Source of the DNA: Hevea brasiliensis
Lineage: Eukaryota > Streptophyta > Magnoliopsida > Malpighiales > Euphorbiaceae
DNA: 64,000 nucleotides
Reading direction: 5' to 3'
NCBI RefSeq assembly: GCF_030052815.1
Contig: NC_079505.1
Coordinates: forward strand, 22,164,194 to 22,228,193
In this document: positions 35,817-50,276 of the stretch, piece after piece
How the letters are laid out: each line of letters begins with the position of its first letter
How positions within the stretch are numbered: position 1 is the first letter of the stretch
The notes under the pieces: generated by a model
What the model was told of the DNA's origin: nothing
What the model saw: the letters and a program-made list of their open reading frames with translations, nothing else
Database searches by the model: none
Translations under genes and position numbers: made by a program

Positions 35817-38800
35817 TGTGATACCCCTTACCCGTCTACAGTGTAGCCGAGCAAGATATGCCACACAGTGTGCCGGAGCACCAAATCATATTTCAATTCA
35901 ATTTACCCCTTTTTACTCAATTATTTAAAATTTTTGTATTAATATGAATTTTCACAAATTTTATAGAAAATCCGACAGAGTGCCGGCTATAAATTGAAAA
36001 AACAGTTCTTCTGAACCTGTTTAAAAGACACTTCCAATATAATTTTTAAATCCAGAACTCCATTAAACACACATCTCAACTCAATCTCAAAATCTCAACA
36101 CTATTTTCTGAATTATTCTATTCACATCATCACTTGAAGCACATTCATGAATATTTCTCAACATTTTATTTTTCAACATAATATACAGAAAATTTCAATA
36201 ACATGAAATTTCATATATTTACATTATCAAATAATTTCAAGAGTTTATAGTTACAATCCAAAACTAATACAAAATGCAAAATACAAAATGTCACCCAAAG
36301 TCCTAATGTCCTATCAAGTGTACTGCAGATGTGAGGTGACTCTGGACTCAGTATGCAGCTCTAAAAGTTTATCTGGTCTGATGTCTGCTGGGCTCCCCAG
36401 CTATGTCTCCAGTACCTGCGCGTGGCAAAAGTGACGCGCTAGGCAATTCTGCTTAGTGGTGACAATATAAAATAAAATAAAATAACTAAAATAAAGTAAG
36501 TATGCAGAATGTATGTTTACATTTTTGGTAGACTTAATTTCTGATATTTATTACAGTATTATTCGATGCCCAAGTAGCCCATACTAGTCGACTGGACTAG
36601 ATAAATGGGTAAACTAGTACTGGGTACTAAGTACCTCAGACCATCACACCATTGGTCACATTGTGTCTCCCGGTGTGCAACAGAAAAGCTAATAAGCTGT
36701 AATAATTATCAGGGATAAAACCCGAGTATAATAACTCAATCAACATAGCCAAAGGCTATTATGTCACAGAATAACATGTGAGGCCATAAAACACAGAATG
36801 GCATAAAGCCATATGCAGTACTGCTAACAGAACCCTATTGGCATGCCAACCTATCCAAACCAATTTGGCTAGGTATACTAGGGCATGTTACACTTTTAAA
36901 TTATATAATTTTTGAAATTCAAATTTAGGTGTTACTATTCACTTCATTATTCAACAAAAATGTTGACTTTTACATGGAAAATAGGTACATTGGTTTTAAT
37001 ATTCCCAACATACCACATTTTACATTCTAAATTTGTTGGTATTGGTTGCCAATACCATTTCTAAGCTTAATGTTAATTGTTCAAAATTTTTAGATTTCAA
37101 GCTTTGTGTTTACTGTTCCATTAGTCATTTTTGTAGTGGGAATTTGGCAAAGTGGTCAACATGAAAGTTGTTCCTTATTTTGTCTAGTTATATTTCGTTT
37201 TTTGAATCACTCCATTTGGAGTTTTGTAGCTCAAGTTATGGCCCAAAAATCACAATTGGCCGGATTACAAATTTTCCAGATTTTCTGGACTAACCAAATC
37301 TATAGTATTTTGAGCAGTGACTGCAGTTCACTTTTTGAATATGTTATGGTCATAATTTGGGTTAGCTTTCTCCATGAAAGTTGTAGCTATATATCTCAGC
37401 TTATTGCTGGTAAAATTTCAGGTCAATTGGACCCCTATACCCTAAGTTATGACCAAATGACTAAATACTATTTATTTGGTCATTTTACCCAGGCAGATTG
37501 TAGGTCACCCGGATTAGGGCAATCTTTAGGTCAACTTGATTTGGTTTCCTGGGCATGATTTCTTCACCAAAGTTGTGCCATTATGTGTCTATTTTCATGT
37601 CCAATTGGTCTTGCACCAATTGAACCCCTACAACTCCAGTTATTGCTTCCCAAACCTGTTGGACTCATGCCCAGTCCTGCAGGTCACTAAGGGCAGCCAC
37701 ACTAACCTCAATTCTCACTACACAAACCACTTCATTTCTGATTCACACACAGCCAAATGGTCCATAATTGACCATTAAAACTTATTTTCACCATTACATG
37801 ATCAAGGTCTCAAGTTCATGCTTAAACCCTAACCCTAATATCTTCAATCATGCATTTACCTTCCTTTCATTATCCTAAATAATATATTAGTGTTAAAGGT
37901 AGCCAAAATATCATTTTAATTCTCATAAATCTACAAAAATCAACCAAGTTCAAGGCTACTAAAATTTTGGGATGGGCATACACATGATGTTTGTTAAGTT
38001 TCTTTCTAAATTTACACTTATTTTCACTCCTCCAACATGAATGGAAAGAGAAAGATCAAATTTAGTCACTAACCTCTAATGGAGCTAATCCAAAGCTTGC
38101 AAGAACTCTTCCTTTTGATTTCTTTTTGCTCCTAAAAGCTTTACTAAGATGAAAGAGCAAGCTTTTATGTTAACACTTAGGATTTTTGTTGGAAGAAAAC
38201 TAGGGAAAGCAAGCTTTTGGTAAGCTTGGCTATGGAGGAGTGAGGGAGAGGCTTGAGGGACGTTTTGAAGAAGATGAGGATGGCTGCTGTTTTTTGTAGA
38301 ATTCTGCCTCCTTTTCTCTATTTTAATGTATTTTAATTATGTTTCTTTATTTTGATTGGCCTTGCATTTTAATTACCTCATCCTTACATAAGCATGAAGT
38401 AATAAATCCAATTTTCTTTTCTTTTCTTGTCTACTTAATTTCAATTAAATTTTTAATAATATTTATTCATATTTTATGTCATATAATTTATTTACATAAA
38501 TGGACAAGTTGGTCAAAAGTCATCTCTGAAGACGAAATGACCAAAATGCCCTCCGTTTGGCTTAACGGGCCAAAATTATGTGTACCGATTGATTAAATTT
38601 TTCTTGTGTTTTCTTAACATTTTATTGTCATTGGAACCCCAATAATCCTTCCTTGAGGTCCCAAAAATTATTTCATGAAGTTTTCCCCGGGTCTAGGGTT
38701 TCTAACGGCCTTCACCGTCACTTCCCCTTCGGGTTACTCATCACTAGGGTTTCGGCTCGTTTAACCTTAGTGTATTTCGTTCTTAAAAATTTTTCTTGAT

Positions 38801-38936
38801 TTTTATAAGCATTATTTGGTTTATTTATAACTCATCACTCTAGTCTATTTATAATTTCAAACATTCTAGCTGCCCAGACTGACATTGGTCACCTGAACAG
38901 TAGACTATATGGACTAGCTAAAGTGAGGATATTACA
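35817..38936. mobile_element. Solo LTR C (3.1 kb), nested inside element F
   Basis: It starts TGTGATACCCCTTACCC and ends GAGGATATTACA. TATTT flanks both sides (35812-35816, 38937-38941). The first ~70 bases closely match copy D (CCGTCTA, AGTGTAGCCGAGCAAG) and differ from A and B, so C and D form one subfamily. Shared interior blocks include GTGTGCAA at the CCGGTGTGCAACAG segment and the GACCAAAATGCCC block. Open frames 37106-37558 and 37536-37778 have no recognisable domain. Confidence 0.88.
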
Positions 38937-38941
38937 TATTT

Positions 38942-39458
38942 TGTATTGAGGTATAATGAAAGGAACAGAGCTATTGAATTGGTATATGATTTGTAGCATG
39001 AGAAGTATTAGGGGAGATTGGTATATGAATATATAATGAATTTTCTTTCTTTGAGAAATATGAGACTATTGTACTACATGAGTATTGAGGTTTGATTTGA
39101 ATAGTGTAATTGATAATAATGATATGCCATCAATTATGAGAATGAATCAATTGTGGTGTTTATATGTAATAGGAAACAAAAAAATATAGAATAACATGTT
39201 ATAACTGTATTATATATACGGTGAAGAATATCTAAAACTGAAATGGGAGCATAGGTTCTGAAGTGGACTTTAGTAATCGGAGTATTGGGTTTTGTCTTGT
39301 TTTACTAGGTTCTGAAGTGATTGATGTATGATAGTTGTTTTGATTACATGGAGAAATAGAAATTAATTTCAGCAGAAGTATGGTGGTTTTGGATAAGACT
39401 TTATAGTTCCTTAAGTTGTGGAATTTCAAGGACGAAATTCTTTTTAGGGCGAGAGAAT
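38942..39458 (+). pseudogene. Internal right part of element F with the last codons of gypsy pol
   Basis: The sequence before the 3' LTR reads AATTTCAAGGACGAAATTC, translating to NFKDEILFRARELL and a stop reaching into the LTR start. This ending is typical of plant chromovirus-like gypsy pol. Nothing else of pol is recognisable, so this is the scar of a larger parent element. The GGGCGAGAGAA before TATAAC serves as the polypurine tract. Confidence 0.75.
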
Positions 39459-40420
<962 letters not shown>

Positions 40421-40965
40421 AGTAGCCACTGCAGCTGTCAAAGCCTGGGACTTTGCCTGCTGAACTTGGAAAATTTCTAAATTTTTCAAGAAAATGCAAG
40501 CTTCGACTCCCAACTTCCAGCTTTCGACAGTCGAACCTAGGAATTTCCAGAATTCCCAAGTCGAAAACCCGCAGATCCCTTCTCCCATCAATATCCAAAC
40601 TCATTTCAAAGTTCCAAAACACAACCTCTTTACATATACACATCTCTAGGGCCTAGAACAATTTGAAAACATGCTTAATATCCACATACATTTATCAAAA
40701 CTCAAATCCTATAATTTCCCCAAACCCAACATAGCATAAACTTCCTAAAACTTAACTGTTCATGAAATTAAAGCTTTAAAAACCTTATTCCTCATCAACT
40801 CTCTTAGATCTACTATTAGATTAAGAAGAAAAGAAGGTCACCCCTTTTCTTGGAGCTCGAAGGCAGGAGAATTAAAACTTTAAAACTTGAATATACTTTT
40901 TCACACTTCTAAATGGAAGAATCCACATTCGGATCTTCAAAAACTCAAAGGAATCTTTTCAAAGA

Positions 40966-43900
40966 TGTAACACCTCTTACCCGTCTAAAGTGTAGCCGAG
41001 CAAGGCATGTCACATGGAGTGCCGAAGCACCTGATCTTATCTGATTCATTACAGTTCTTGATTTAATGTTCAAAAACTTTATCTAAGGTTTAGGCTATTT
41101 TTACTGTTTATCAAAATCTGACTAATTTAGAAATTTCAAAAATTTTAATGATAATCCGGTAGAGTGTCGACTGTAATTTGGACTAACAGTTCTTCTGAAC
41201 CTACCAAAAACAATTCACAACATATTTAAATTCACAACTCAATTTATCTCAATAATATCTCATCAATTTCTCAAACTCAGAATCAATCTCAAAATTTCTC
41301 AAACTTAATTTAGATCAGAATCATCAAGATCAGATAATCATCTTATCAACTCGTATATCAGAATTTCTCAATTTGATAAATTTACATAACTTATAAATTA
41401 GTTACAAAAGTTTCTTTTGCACAGGATATACATATAATTTACAATATGCTAAGAATGAACAATATACATAACATGTGTAATATGAGCCCTATCTACATGC
41501 ATTGCTGAGGAAGTGACAATCATGTACTCTTATGACACTTCTGCAAATCTGAACTCCAAAAATCTTAGTTAACTGTCTACTGATTTTACCTTCAGTACCT
41601 GCGCGAGGAAACAATTCCATCGTGCTAAGCATTTGTGCTTAGTGGTGCAATAATACAATATTGAAATAATATATACAAATAAATAAAGAAATAAATCATA
41701 ATTCGGATACTCAGGAATCAATTTAATTTGGTATGGTATTTCTAGTATCAACTATCTTATATACTAGTTTGTTTCTCTTTGGAAGTGCTAAGTTTATAAC
41801 CTTTCAGTAATAATACCCAGTATATAAATTATTCTAACTGTATTGTATTTTAAGTCTACGGTTCTGCAAATTGTATTTTTGTTATGTTTCTATTGCTAAT
41901 CTCTTTTACTCATTTCATTCAATACTTAATTTAATTGTACTAAAATTTCATTATACTTAACTTAACTTAACTTAACTGCCTAAATTGAATAATATTTTAA
42001 TTGACTGCCCGTGTAGCCTATACAACTAATCAGACTGGATAAACGGTTAATATAGCACTGGGTACCTAATACCTTGGGCCGTCACACCATCGGTGCAAAG
42101 TATCTTCCGGTGTGCAAATAGTATGGCTAAGAAGCCATATAATCAATCAGGTAATAAGCCGAGTATAATAAAATAATTCGTATAGCCATAGGCTATTAAA
42201 ATCTGTATAGCTATAGGCTATTAAAATTACAGTGTGGCATAATAAGCCATAAAACACAGTATGGCATGAAGCCATTTACAGTACAGCTGTCAGAACCCTA
42301 TTGGCATGTCAACCTATCCAAACTAGTCAACTAAGCAAGACTAGGGCATTTACAAGCTTAAATATTTAATTCTTTATTTTTAAGGTTTATAGGTCATTAT
42401 GCCTTTCACTGGTCAACAAAAATGTTGACCTTTTTATGCATCATGGATAGGTTGATTCTAGTATCAACATGTCACAATTTTCATTTCAATATGTTGCTAA
42501 TATAGCACATTTTATAATTCTCACAAGTTGGCATTTATTACCAATTTTATTTCTAAGACTTATTGCATGATAATGTAAATTTTTCAGTTTTAGTATGCTA
42601 GATTGATCTAGCTAGATGTCCTATTTTCCTTGGTTTTTAGATTCTGGTCAAAGAAGCAATTTTATAGGTCTATGTCTTATTGAATTTTGGCCATTGATTT
42701 CATGTCATTCTGAGTTGTATATACCAATATGGTCAATTTACTAAAGCTAGATAGATTGCATTTTTAATGCAAAGTTAGGTCATTTTTAGGTCAAACTCAA
42801 TTCTGGCAGATTTAGTACCGTAAATTGGGCAAGCAAATTGACTTGGTTCTGGTCATTTCTGGGCTTTGGTGTCTTCATAAGAGTTGTAGCTCTATGTTTA
42901 AGCTTTCCATTGATATAAATTTCAGGTCATTTGGACTTGTCTACAGGGTGTTATGGTCAATTACGTAGTTACTATTCAAATGGTCATATTTTAGGTTTGC
43001 AAAGTTGCAAATCCGAATTATGTCAATTATAATGTCACTTTCCGGACAGAATTTAGGCAAGTTCTCAACATGAAAGTTGGCACATTTTGTGTCCAGTTTC
43101 ACTTTCAATTGGCCTCATACCAATTGGGGTCACACATTTAGGGTTATAGACTCAAATGCATACTACCCTTTATACTTTCCTCAAACACAAATCAAATATA
43201 CATCCAACTTGTTCTACTTTAAATTCCCATACCTAATTCTGATTTTGTACCATACCATACCCATTCATCACATCACATTATGGTCAATTTGGGTAGAATA
43301 CAAATATCCTCAATACACCAAACGCTACCCTAATTCACAAAATCCAAATTCAACAATATATACATATAAACACACCTAATTATTACATATAATTTCCAAT
43401 ACTAATTTACATAAACATTCATCAATCCTTAATACCATAATTCATCAAGTAACTTCATGAATTCAAGCACTCTTCATGGAACCTTAAGGCTACCGAAATT
43501 ACCAATTTGCCAAAGTCTTCCATAATTCCTTCATACCCCAATTCACATGTTCAATCATACATACACATGAAATTAATTCTCTAGAACATTAAATTGCCTT
43601 AATTAACCTTAAATTCCCATCATATACTTATAAAAACAACTCAATTAATTCTTCAAGTATCTCAACCAAATTACTTACCCTAACATCAATTCCAACTTTA
43701 CTTAAACAAAAGGAAGAAATTGAACACTTGCACATGAAATCAATTTACTAAACCATCTAATTACCACAGTCAATTTCCTTACCCATCCATTACATATCAA
43801 AATAAATTAAAACCCCTTAAATCCCATGGCTGCTGAATTTTTGACTTCCCAATACTCAACCATTTCTTCAATTTTTCTCAACCATTCAATTTGTCTCAAC

Positions 43901-44865
43901 CTTAATACAAAGTTTAATTAAGGAAGATAAGAAAAACTAGCACTAACCTCAACTTGAGCTTGACAAATCCTTGGAATTTCCTCTCCTTTTTGCTGCCTAT
44001 AGGTTGCCCATGGTGCAAGGATCATTTTTCATGAAGAGAGTTTGAAGAAATAATGGCTTAAAGGTAGGGGAATGGAGCTTGCTTCATGGACGTCCATGGA
44101 GGACACTTGAGAGCTTCAATTCGGCCATGGGAGAGGAGCTTGATGAAAGTGATGAAGTGAGTGGGAAAATTCTGCTCCTTAGGTGTCTTTATATAGTGCC
44201 ACTTAGTGTCCACTAAGTAAAGTTTACTAATATAATAATTAAACTTTATAATATTTAAATTAAACCCCATAATTCCTTTAATTGCATTTCAATTGAAATT
44301 TTATTTTTTTTTTCATGGGAATTTCTAAATTTAATACTACTTATTTTTCATGGACATTTAAGTCAAAAGTCCACTCTAGGTGTCAAATGACCAAAATGCC
44401 CCTCTTCGGGTTAAATTCAGACTTTTTCGGCAACACCGATTTAATCCTTGACCTGCCGATTTCTTTAATTTTCGTTTTTCGTTTATACTAACTTACTAAT
44501 TTTCTTTGATATTTTCAATGTCAATTACACCTCAGTAGACCTTTAATTAGGTCTCGAAAATATTTTCCAGGGTTTTCCACAATCCAGGGTTAGTCAACGG
44601 TCCTCGCTGTAACTTTTTGGTGCGGTCACCCATTGCTACGGTTCCGGCACGTTTAACCTAGTTTCATTTCATCTCTTTTATTTTTTTTTCCTTAGTTTTT
44701 CTTATCACATATTTCATCATTTTATGTCTCCTCACTATTACCAAAATGTAGTTTCAGACTTTCTGACTATCTGTACTCTGGCTATCCACATTTAGGCTGT
44801 CTGCCCAGACAACCTCAGTCATCGAAACAGTATAACGTACAGACTATGTAAGTGAGGATGTTACA
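40966..44865. mobile_element. Solo LTR D (3.9 kb), nested inside solo LTR E
   Basis: It starts TGTAACACCTCTTACCC and ends GAGGATGTTACA. Flanks are AAAGA (40961-40965) and GAAGA (44866-44870), a target duplication with one mismatch. It shares the C-type start block and the family-wide interior blocks (TGACCAAAATGCCCC, GCGGTCACCCATTGCTA). It contains (CTTAA)n at 41960-41976 and no pol motif. Open frames such as 43077-43379 and 44058-44270 lack domains. Confidence 0.85.
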
Positions 44866-45327
44866 GAAGAGCTCCTTATATGCCCTAAAGTTAAGAGAGA
44901 GAGGAAAGAGAGAAACTCATATGTTTTGAGCTAAAAAATGAGTTGTGGTCTCTTTTATATCCTTGATAGTTGAGCGACTTTCGACTGCTGAAATTCACAC
45001 TTTTTGCTACCAAAGTCGATTCTACCTAGATGGTTATTTGAACCATAAAAAAGACTTCGACTATTGAAAGCCTATCCGTTGGCTACCGAAAGCCTGTCCT
45101 TTGGTTGTTTAAACTCCTTCTGCTCAAAACAACCACTTTAAAACTTTTAAAGAATAAAACCCTTAAAACATTTTTTATTCTTAAATATATTTTGAATATT
45201 TTAAACATATATACATGCACCTACTTTCACATTTTACCGCCACTCCCAAGACTGTGAAGTCTCAGTTTTCACCAGAATATTCTCCCATGGACAGATATTT
45301 TGATATTGAAAAATGGCGGGTATTACA

Positions 45328-45584
45328 ATGTAGGATCCTATGCAACTTTTAGCAGCTTTGTGCAACTTATCTATTTTTCTTGCATAGGTTGTGCAGCTCC
45401 TTTTGCAACTGTCAGCAGCCACTAAATTCAACAATTTTTGCACTTTATTTTTGGCATCTTTTGGCTTGCAATTAACTTTCCACACATGCAGTTGATTCCT
45501 AAATATGTTCAAAAACACCGTTTAACTTATAAAATAAGAAAAAATTCACAATTAAACTAGAATTGACAAATATGAAAAACTAAT
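45328..45584. repeat. Old dispersed repeat, piece between solo LTR E and the CACTA element
   Basis: It resumes the GTGCAACTTTT, GCAACTGTCAGCAGCC style of 28440-28706 and 32240-32307. It ends in AAT (45582-45584), the CACTA target duplication. The 94-codon minus frame here has no domain. Confidence 0.5.
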
Positions 45585-45599
45585 CACTATGAGAATTTA

Positions 45600-46385
45600 T
45601 CGGAATAGAAACCAAATTTAGAAACGGATTCATATTGGTTTGTAATTTAAAATGGCTTTTGAAACAGAAATTGAGCAAAAAGGATCAAATATATTAGAAA
45701 CTGATTACCTTATATTCAGAAATGGATTATTTTTGGTTTCAAAAGTTAAGGTATTCTACTTATTAGATTTGAAGACCAATTTAAAAAACTGAAAGGAACC
45801 AATCCCTTTCGGTTTTTAATTCCTTAAGTTTAGAAACTGATTGATTTCAGTTTCAAACTTTAAGGTATTCTACTTATTAGATTTTAATGCCAAATTAGAA
45901 ACCAATTCTGATCGGTTTTTAATTCCTTGTATTTAGAAACCATTTGATTTCAATTTCAAAAGCCAAGGTGTTCTACTTATTAAATCTGAAGGCTAAATTA
46001 GAAACCAATTGGAATCGGTTTCTAATTCCTTATTTTTAAAAACTAATTGATTTCGGTTTCAAAGGTCAAGGTATTCTACTTATCATATTTAAAGGCCAAA
46101 TTGAAAATTGATTCTGGTCAGTTTCTAATTCCTTACATTTAGAAACCGATTGATTTCTGATTCAAAAATCAAAGTGTTCCACTTATTAGATTTGAAGGTC
46201 AAGTTAGAAACTGATTTGATCAATTTCTAATTTCTTATATTTAGAAATCGATTAATTTTGGTTTCTAAATTTAAAGTGTTCTACTTGTTATATTTGAAGG
46301 TGAAATTAGAAACTGATTTGGGTCGATTTCTAATTTTTTATAATTAGAAATCGATTGGTTTGGTTTCTAATTTAAAGGCCAAATA
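45600..46385. repeat. Left subterminal repeats of the CACTA element
   Basis: Units of about 100-120 bp recur at least six times, each with GTATTCTACTTATTAGATTT (near 45752, 45870, 45970, 46070, 46175, 46278) between copies of GAAACTGATT and CGGTTTCTAATTCC. The alternating GAAACC/GGTTTC pattern makes each unit partly self-complementary. Confidence 0.85.
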
Positions 46386-46431
46386 ACATATAGCTTCTCA
46401 CTCTTCATCAATTTCTCTACTAGCCTCACTG

Positions 46432-46432
<1 letters not shown>

Positions 46433-46482
<50 letters not shown>
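46433..46482. repeat. (CT)n microsatellite
   Basis: About 25 CT units just upstream of the candidate captured exon at 46617. A second compound (CT)n(GT)n tract lies at 46947-47004. CT-rich leaders are common in plant 5' UTRs. Confidence 0.95.
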
Positions 46483-46484
<2 letters not shown>

Positions 46485-46616
46485 GGTGAAGGAACGTATT
46501 TTATCCAATTTATGCTACCCCAAGTTTCTACCATTTGTTATTCTCTCCTACGTTTTAGGGGAATACCCAAGTGTGAGATTTTGAGATTACTCACAATCCT
46601 TTTTCTCTTTCAAAAG

Positions 46617-46781
46617 ATGAAGCCTCACATATTACTCATAAGCAATCTCTCAATTTCACGATCTCGAAATCTTCAATCTTGCTTCAGACGCTCTCCACCA
46701 ACCCTCACTTTCCTCAATAGAAATAGTGCCATTCACTTCAATCCTCTTCGCGGCCCTCCAATTCTAAACCCTAATTTCAAG
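46617..46781 (+). pseudogene. Candidate captured first exon of a host gene (organelle-targeting-like N-terminus)
   Basis: ATG at 46617 opens 55 codons rich in Ser, Arg, Leu and Pro and poor in acids (MKPHILLISNLSISRSRNLQ at the start), ending NPNFK at a GT donor (46782, AAG|GTCTTTTGG). An acidic-poor, Ser/Arg-rich start looks like a plastid or mitochondrial transit peptide. A possible next exon follows an AG at 46843 (CAAGTGAATTGGGAAGGGC). The gene lies inside a CACTA element and after a (CT)n leader, which fits capture of a host-gene 5' end. I do not recognise the protein and cannot exclude a chance frame. Confidence 0.35.
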
Positions 46782-46944
46782 GTCTTTTGGTTTTTATTTT
46801 TTCTTCTGCATTTCATTTCTCTCTATGTGTGATTTTTGTTGTAGCAAGTGAATTGGGAAGGGCAGCTGCGTCAAGCAAGTTGCTCGGTCTATCCCACTTC
46901 ATCTCTCTACTTTCAGCTCTTTCGATACAATGTCGATAAATATC

Positions 46945-46986
<42 letters not shown>

Positions 46987-48769
46987 GTGTGTGTGTGTGT
47001 GTGTTAGGGTTTTGAGATGTGAAATCGAGTTCTATCAGTCTTATGAATTGGGTACTGTCATCTAATCCTTTTTTTGCTTTGTTGAGATGGTAGTTACTAT
47101 GGGATTTCTTGTCAATTGCTATGAGGTTAATTGTAAGCATTAATCCTATTTTCTGAATAATAATTGATATTCTTATGGTCATTCTTAAGTCGATGAGATT
47201 ATGTTTGTAAATTTTAAAAGAGGAATTGTAAACATGGGCTCTACATTAACTAATGATAATAAAAATGGAAAGTGATATTTCCATGTTGTTGCTTAGCTAT
47301 TAGAAAATTGGTTGAAGCAACATGCTTGTTATGAGCGTTTAATAATCCAGATTTTTGAACATTTTATCAATTTCTAAAACTATATCAATTCATTCATTTT
47401 AAAGGAATTATACAATGAAAATTCACATGCTCTGGCTGTCAGCATGTTTTACAGTATGAATTAGAGTTTGGATTTTACCTATCATGAATTAGAAAATAAG
47501 ACAGTGAAAACATGCTTCCAATTTTCTAGATTAGGGTTCAGGTACCTGACCCAGCCATGTGGGCAATAGTAATCGAGTTGGATCACCCACTCCATCTATT
47601 ATTCCAGACCAACTACAATATATGTGCATGTTACTAGTTTATATTCATTCATGAACTGCATTGATCAAAACTGGAGTTCTGGATTGCAACTTAAAACCAT
47701 AAATAGAATTGAAATTGGACTTGCTCTTCTTTTCTAATAAAGTTTTTTTTGAATTGTCTTTGTTGTTTTGTTTATAAGAAGAACTAAAGTGCTACTATAG
47801 GAATTAGATCATAGTTGCTGAATTGGAACACAATAATGAATGCATGTTCTTGTCCTATTTGATCTTCAATATTTCACATTTGATTCACTATCCTTATCCA
47901 GTATACTGCATACGAATAACTTACCAATTAAAACTGACATTGGTAACACATGCAAGTTCCTTAACCTGAAAGTGTGTGGAATCCAGTGCCTATTGTTCAT
48001 ATAATTGAAGGAATGCAGTGAGAGACCATATGAAAAGCCCTCTGTCTACACCCAAAAAACCTACAGGAGAAAGGTGCTACCTCACATGAAAAATAAATAT
48101 AGCAAAAAGGTATTTACTTCTTCTTGGCTTTATATTGCTTTTGATTTAGTATAACAATATTAATTCCTCTTAGATATCCATTTTATACTTAATTTTGGGA
48201 TAGCTTACTATGAAATTATTCGCATTAGATTCTACATTACATGATATCATATTTTAATTTTTGTTGGAATGTACAATAAACTTCTTCATAAATCATAGGT
48301 CTTTATATTTTAAGGTCTTTCATTTTAATAATATATTCAATATACTATTATTATATTTTTACAGTCTAAGAAGTCAAAAAAATTTTGTAAATGCTCCACC
48401 AACACCCCATTTGATTGATTTCCTGAAAGTTTCATATGTTGAGTTGTCCAGATATCGTTCTTTTGGAAGAAGACTTGAATTTCAATCTACAAGTAGCTTC
48501 ACTATCAATAAGTGATGATGACTTCCCAAGTGCCTGAATAATATGGCAATAGGCATGACCATCATATTTTAGATGCTATTAAGAAAATGATTTTAAGATC
48601 TTTCATTTTTGATAATATCTTATTTTGAGCCATTCTATTAAAGAAAATCCTTTGAAATTTTTCATTAGTATTAAAACTCTCTGTTGATTTGTTATAAAGT
48701 ATTATGAATAATTTGATCTTTGCTAAATAATTATTTTGGTATTATTACTCATAGTTTAATATCCAATAT
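46782..48769. other. CACTA interior without recognised genes
   Basis: It contains possible exon-like GC-richer stretches (46844-46940, 47530-47630, 48000-48100, 48365-48515) separated by AT-rich DNA. The last holds an 84-codon frame (48261-48515) without a domain. This alternation could be exons and introns of a captured gene, but I cannot join them confidently. Confidence 0.35.
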
Positions 48770-48777
48770 AAGCTATC
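48770..48777. other. 8-bp target duplication of the hAT element, left copy
   Basis: AAGCTATC here matches AAGTTATC at 53526-53533 with one change. Eight base pairs is the diagnostic hAT length. Confidence 0.85.
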
Positions 48778-49124
48778 CAGTGCTGTAAAAGGCAAGAAGA
48801 GGCTCCAGGCGAGTCGAGAGGTGAGGCAAAGCGAGCATGCTGCGACTCTCCAAGCCAAGGCTAGGCCACTTCAAAGAGGAGGACACCCCGAAGCCAAGAG
48901 GTGATGAGGCCACGAGGCACCGCCTCGTGAAAGTGACGAGATTTTTTTTTAATTTTTTTTATTCTTAACAGCTGAGAAATAAAATGAAACCCTAAAACCT
49001 ATTGTCACTTACTTGATTGCAAGAAGAGAGCAAGCCAGCCAGCCACCAAGACATCCTTCCCAGTGACTGCAAGAAAAGAAGAACAGAGCATCGCGCTACA
49101 AGCCCACAGCAACCAGGTATGTTG

Positions 49125-49130
<6 letters not shown>

Positions 49131-49167
<37 letters not shown>

Positions 49168-49257
49168 TGCACTTCTCCTCTCACTGTTGCGATCTACTCT
49201 TCTTCTTCTTCTTCTTCTTCTTCTTCTTCTTCTTCTTCTTCTTCTTCTTCTTCTTCT
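49131..49257. repeat. (CT)n and (TTC)n microsatellites
   Basis: (CT)n at 49131-49163 and (TTC)n at 49197-49257 lie in the hAT 5' region. They produce long poly-Ser, poly-Phe and poly-Arg frames on both strands that are not genes. Confidence 0.95.
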
Positions 49258-49489
49258 TTTCTGCTCTGCTCCATGTGTCCATCTCATGTCGTTATGCTGC
49301 CCGATTTATTACAAGGTTCAATTTATTTTTTTTGGTTAAATACTTAAATTTCTTAAAAATTTAGTGTGATGTAATTTTATTATTAAATGGGTATTATGTG
49401 ATATGTTAATTAAATGGGTATTGTGATTGTGATTATGTAATATGTTTTTATTAAATGAGTATTAATGCTCTTGATGTGTAAATTGTAAT

Positions 49490-50120
49490 TTCTTATTATG
49501 CAAATTATTGTTTATTTATTAAGTGTTTAACATTTTAATTTCTTATTTGCTTGAATTGGGAGTTTAGGGGAGAATTGAGAATTATTGCTTTAATTAATTA
49601 ATTTGTAATTTGCTTCTATATGTTGTATCATTATTAGTTTTATAAATGCTTTCGAAATATACCAATGTAGCATTATCTATAATAATTATGCAAATTATTA
49701 AAAAAAATAAAATGTTTAATATTTTAATTTGTTATTTGCTTGTATTGGGAGGTTGGGGAAGAATTGAGAATAATTGATTTAATTAATTAATTTGTAATTT
49801 GCTTCTCTATGTTGCATTATTGTTAGTATTATAAATGCTTTTGAAATATACCAATATGATGCATAATTATGCAAATTTTTGAAAAAAACAAATGTTTAAT
49901 ATTTTAATTTCTTATTTTCTTGAATTGGGAGTTTGGGAAAGTATTGAGAATTATTGCTTAATTAATTAATTTGTAATTTGCTTCTTTATGTTGATTATTG
50001 TTAGTATTATAAATGCTTTTGAAATATATCAATATAGCATGATGTATAATTATGCAAATTATTGAAAAAAAAAATCAAATGTCTAATATTTTAATTTCTT
50101 ATTTGCTTGAATTCATAGTT
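49490..50120. repeat. ~185-bp tandem repeat in the hAT 5' region
   Basis: CTTGAATTGGGAGTTT-type phrases begin at 49550, 49739 and 49919, with a partial copy at 50106. Each is followed by AATTAATTAATTTGTAATTT and CTATGTTG. Periods are about 180-189. The array probably sits in a 5' UTR intron of the transposase gene. Confidence 0.8.
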
Positions 50121-50276
50121 ATTGCTTTAATATCTTATTTTCTTATACTTATTGCTTTTGTTGCTAGTATTGAATGGAGATGGCACAACCTTCATAGCAT
50201 TGTTTTGTTGCTTTTTAATTATATTACTTTTTATTCTTTTTTTTTTTTTTTTGGGGGGGGGGGGGGGGTTTTGATA

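Noticed and set aside
37106..37778. 150- and 80-codon frames in solo LTR C as genes
   Set aside because: They lie in family-wide LTR sequence, are not kept open in the other copies and have no domain.
35814..38943. A 7-bp target duplication TATTTTG for solo LTR C
   Set aside because: Placing the start at TGTGATACC (35817), in line with the other copies, gives the normal 5-bp TATTT duplication; the extra TG belongs to the LTR end by chance.
49017..49364. Open frames with long poly-Ser, poly-Phe or poly-Arg stretches on both strands
   Set aside because: They are translations of (CT)n and (TTC)n microsatellites in the hAT 5' region and have no domain.
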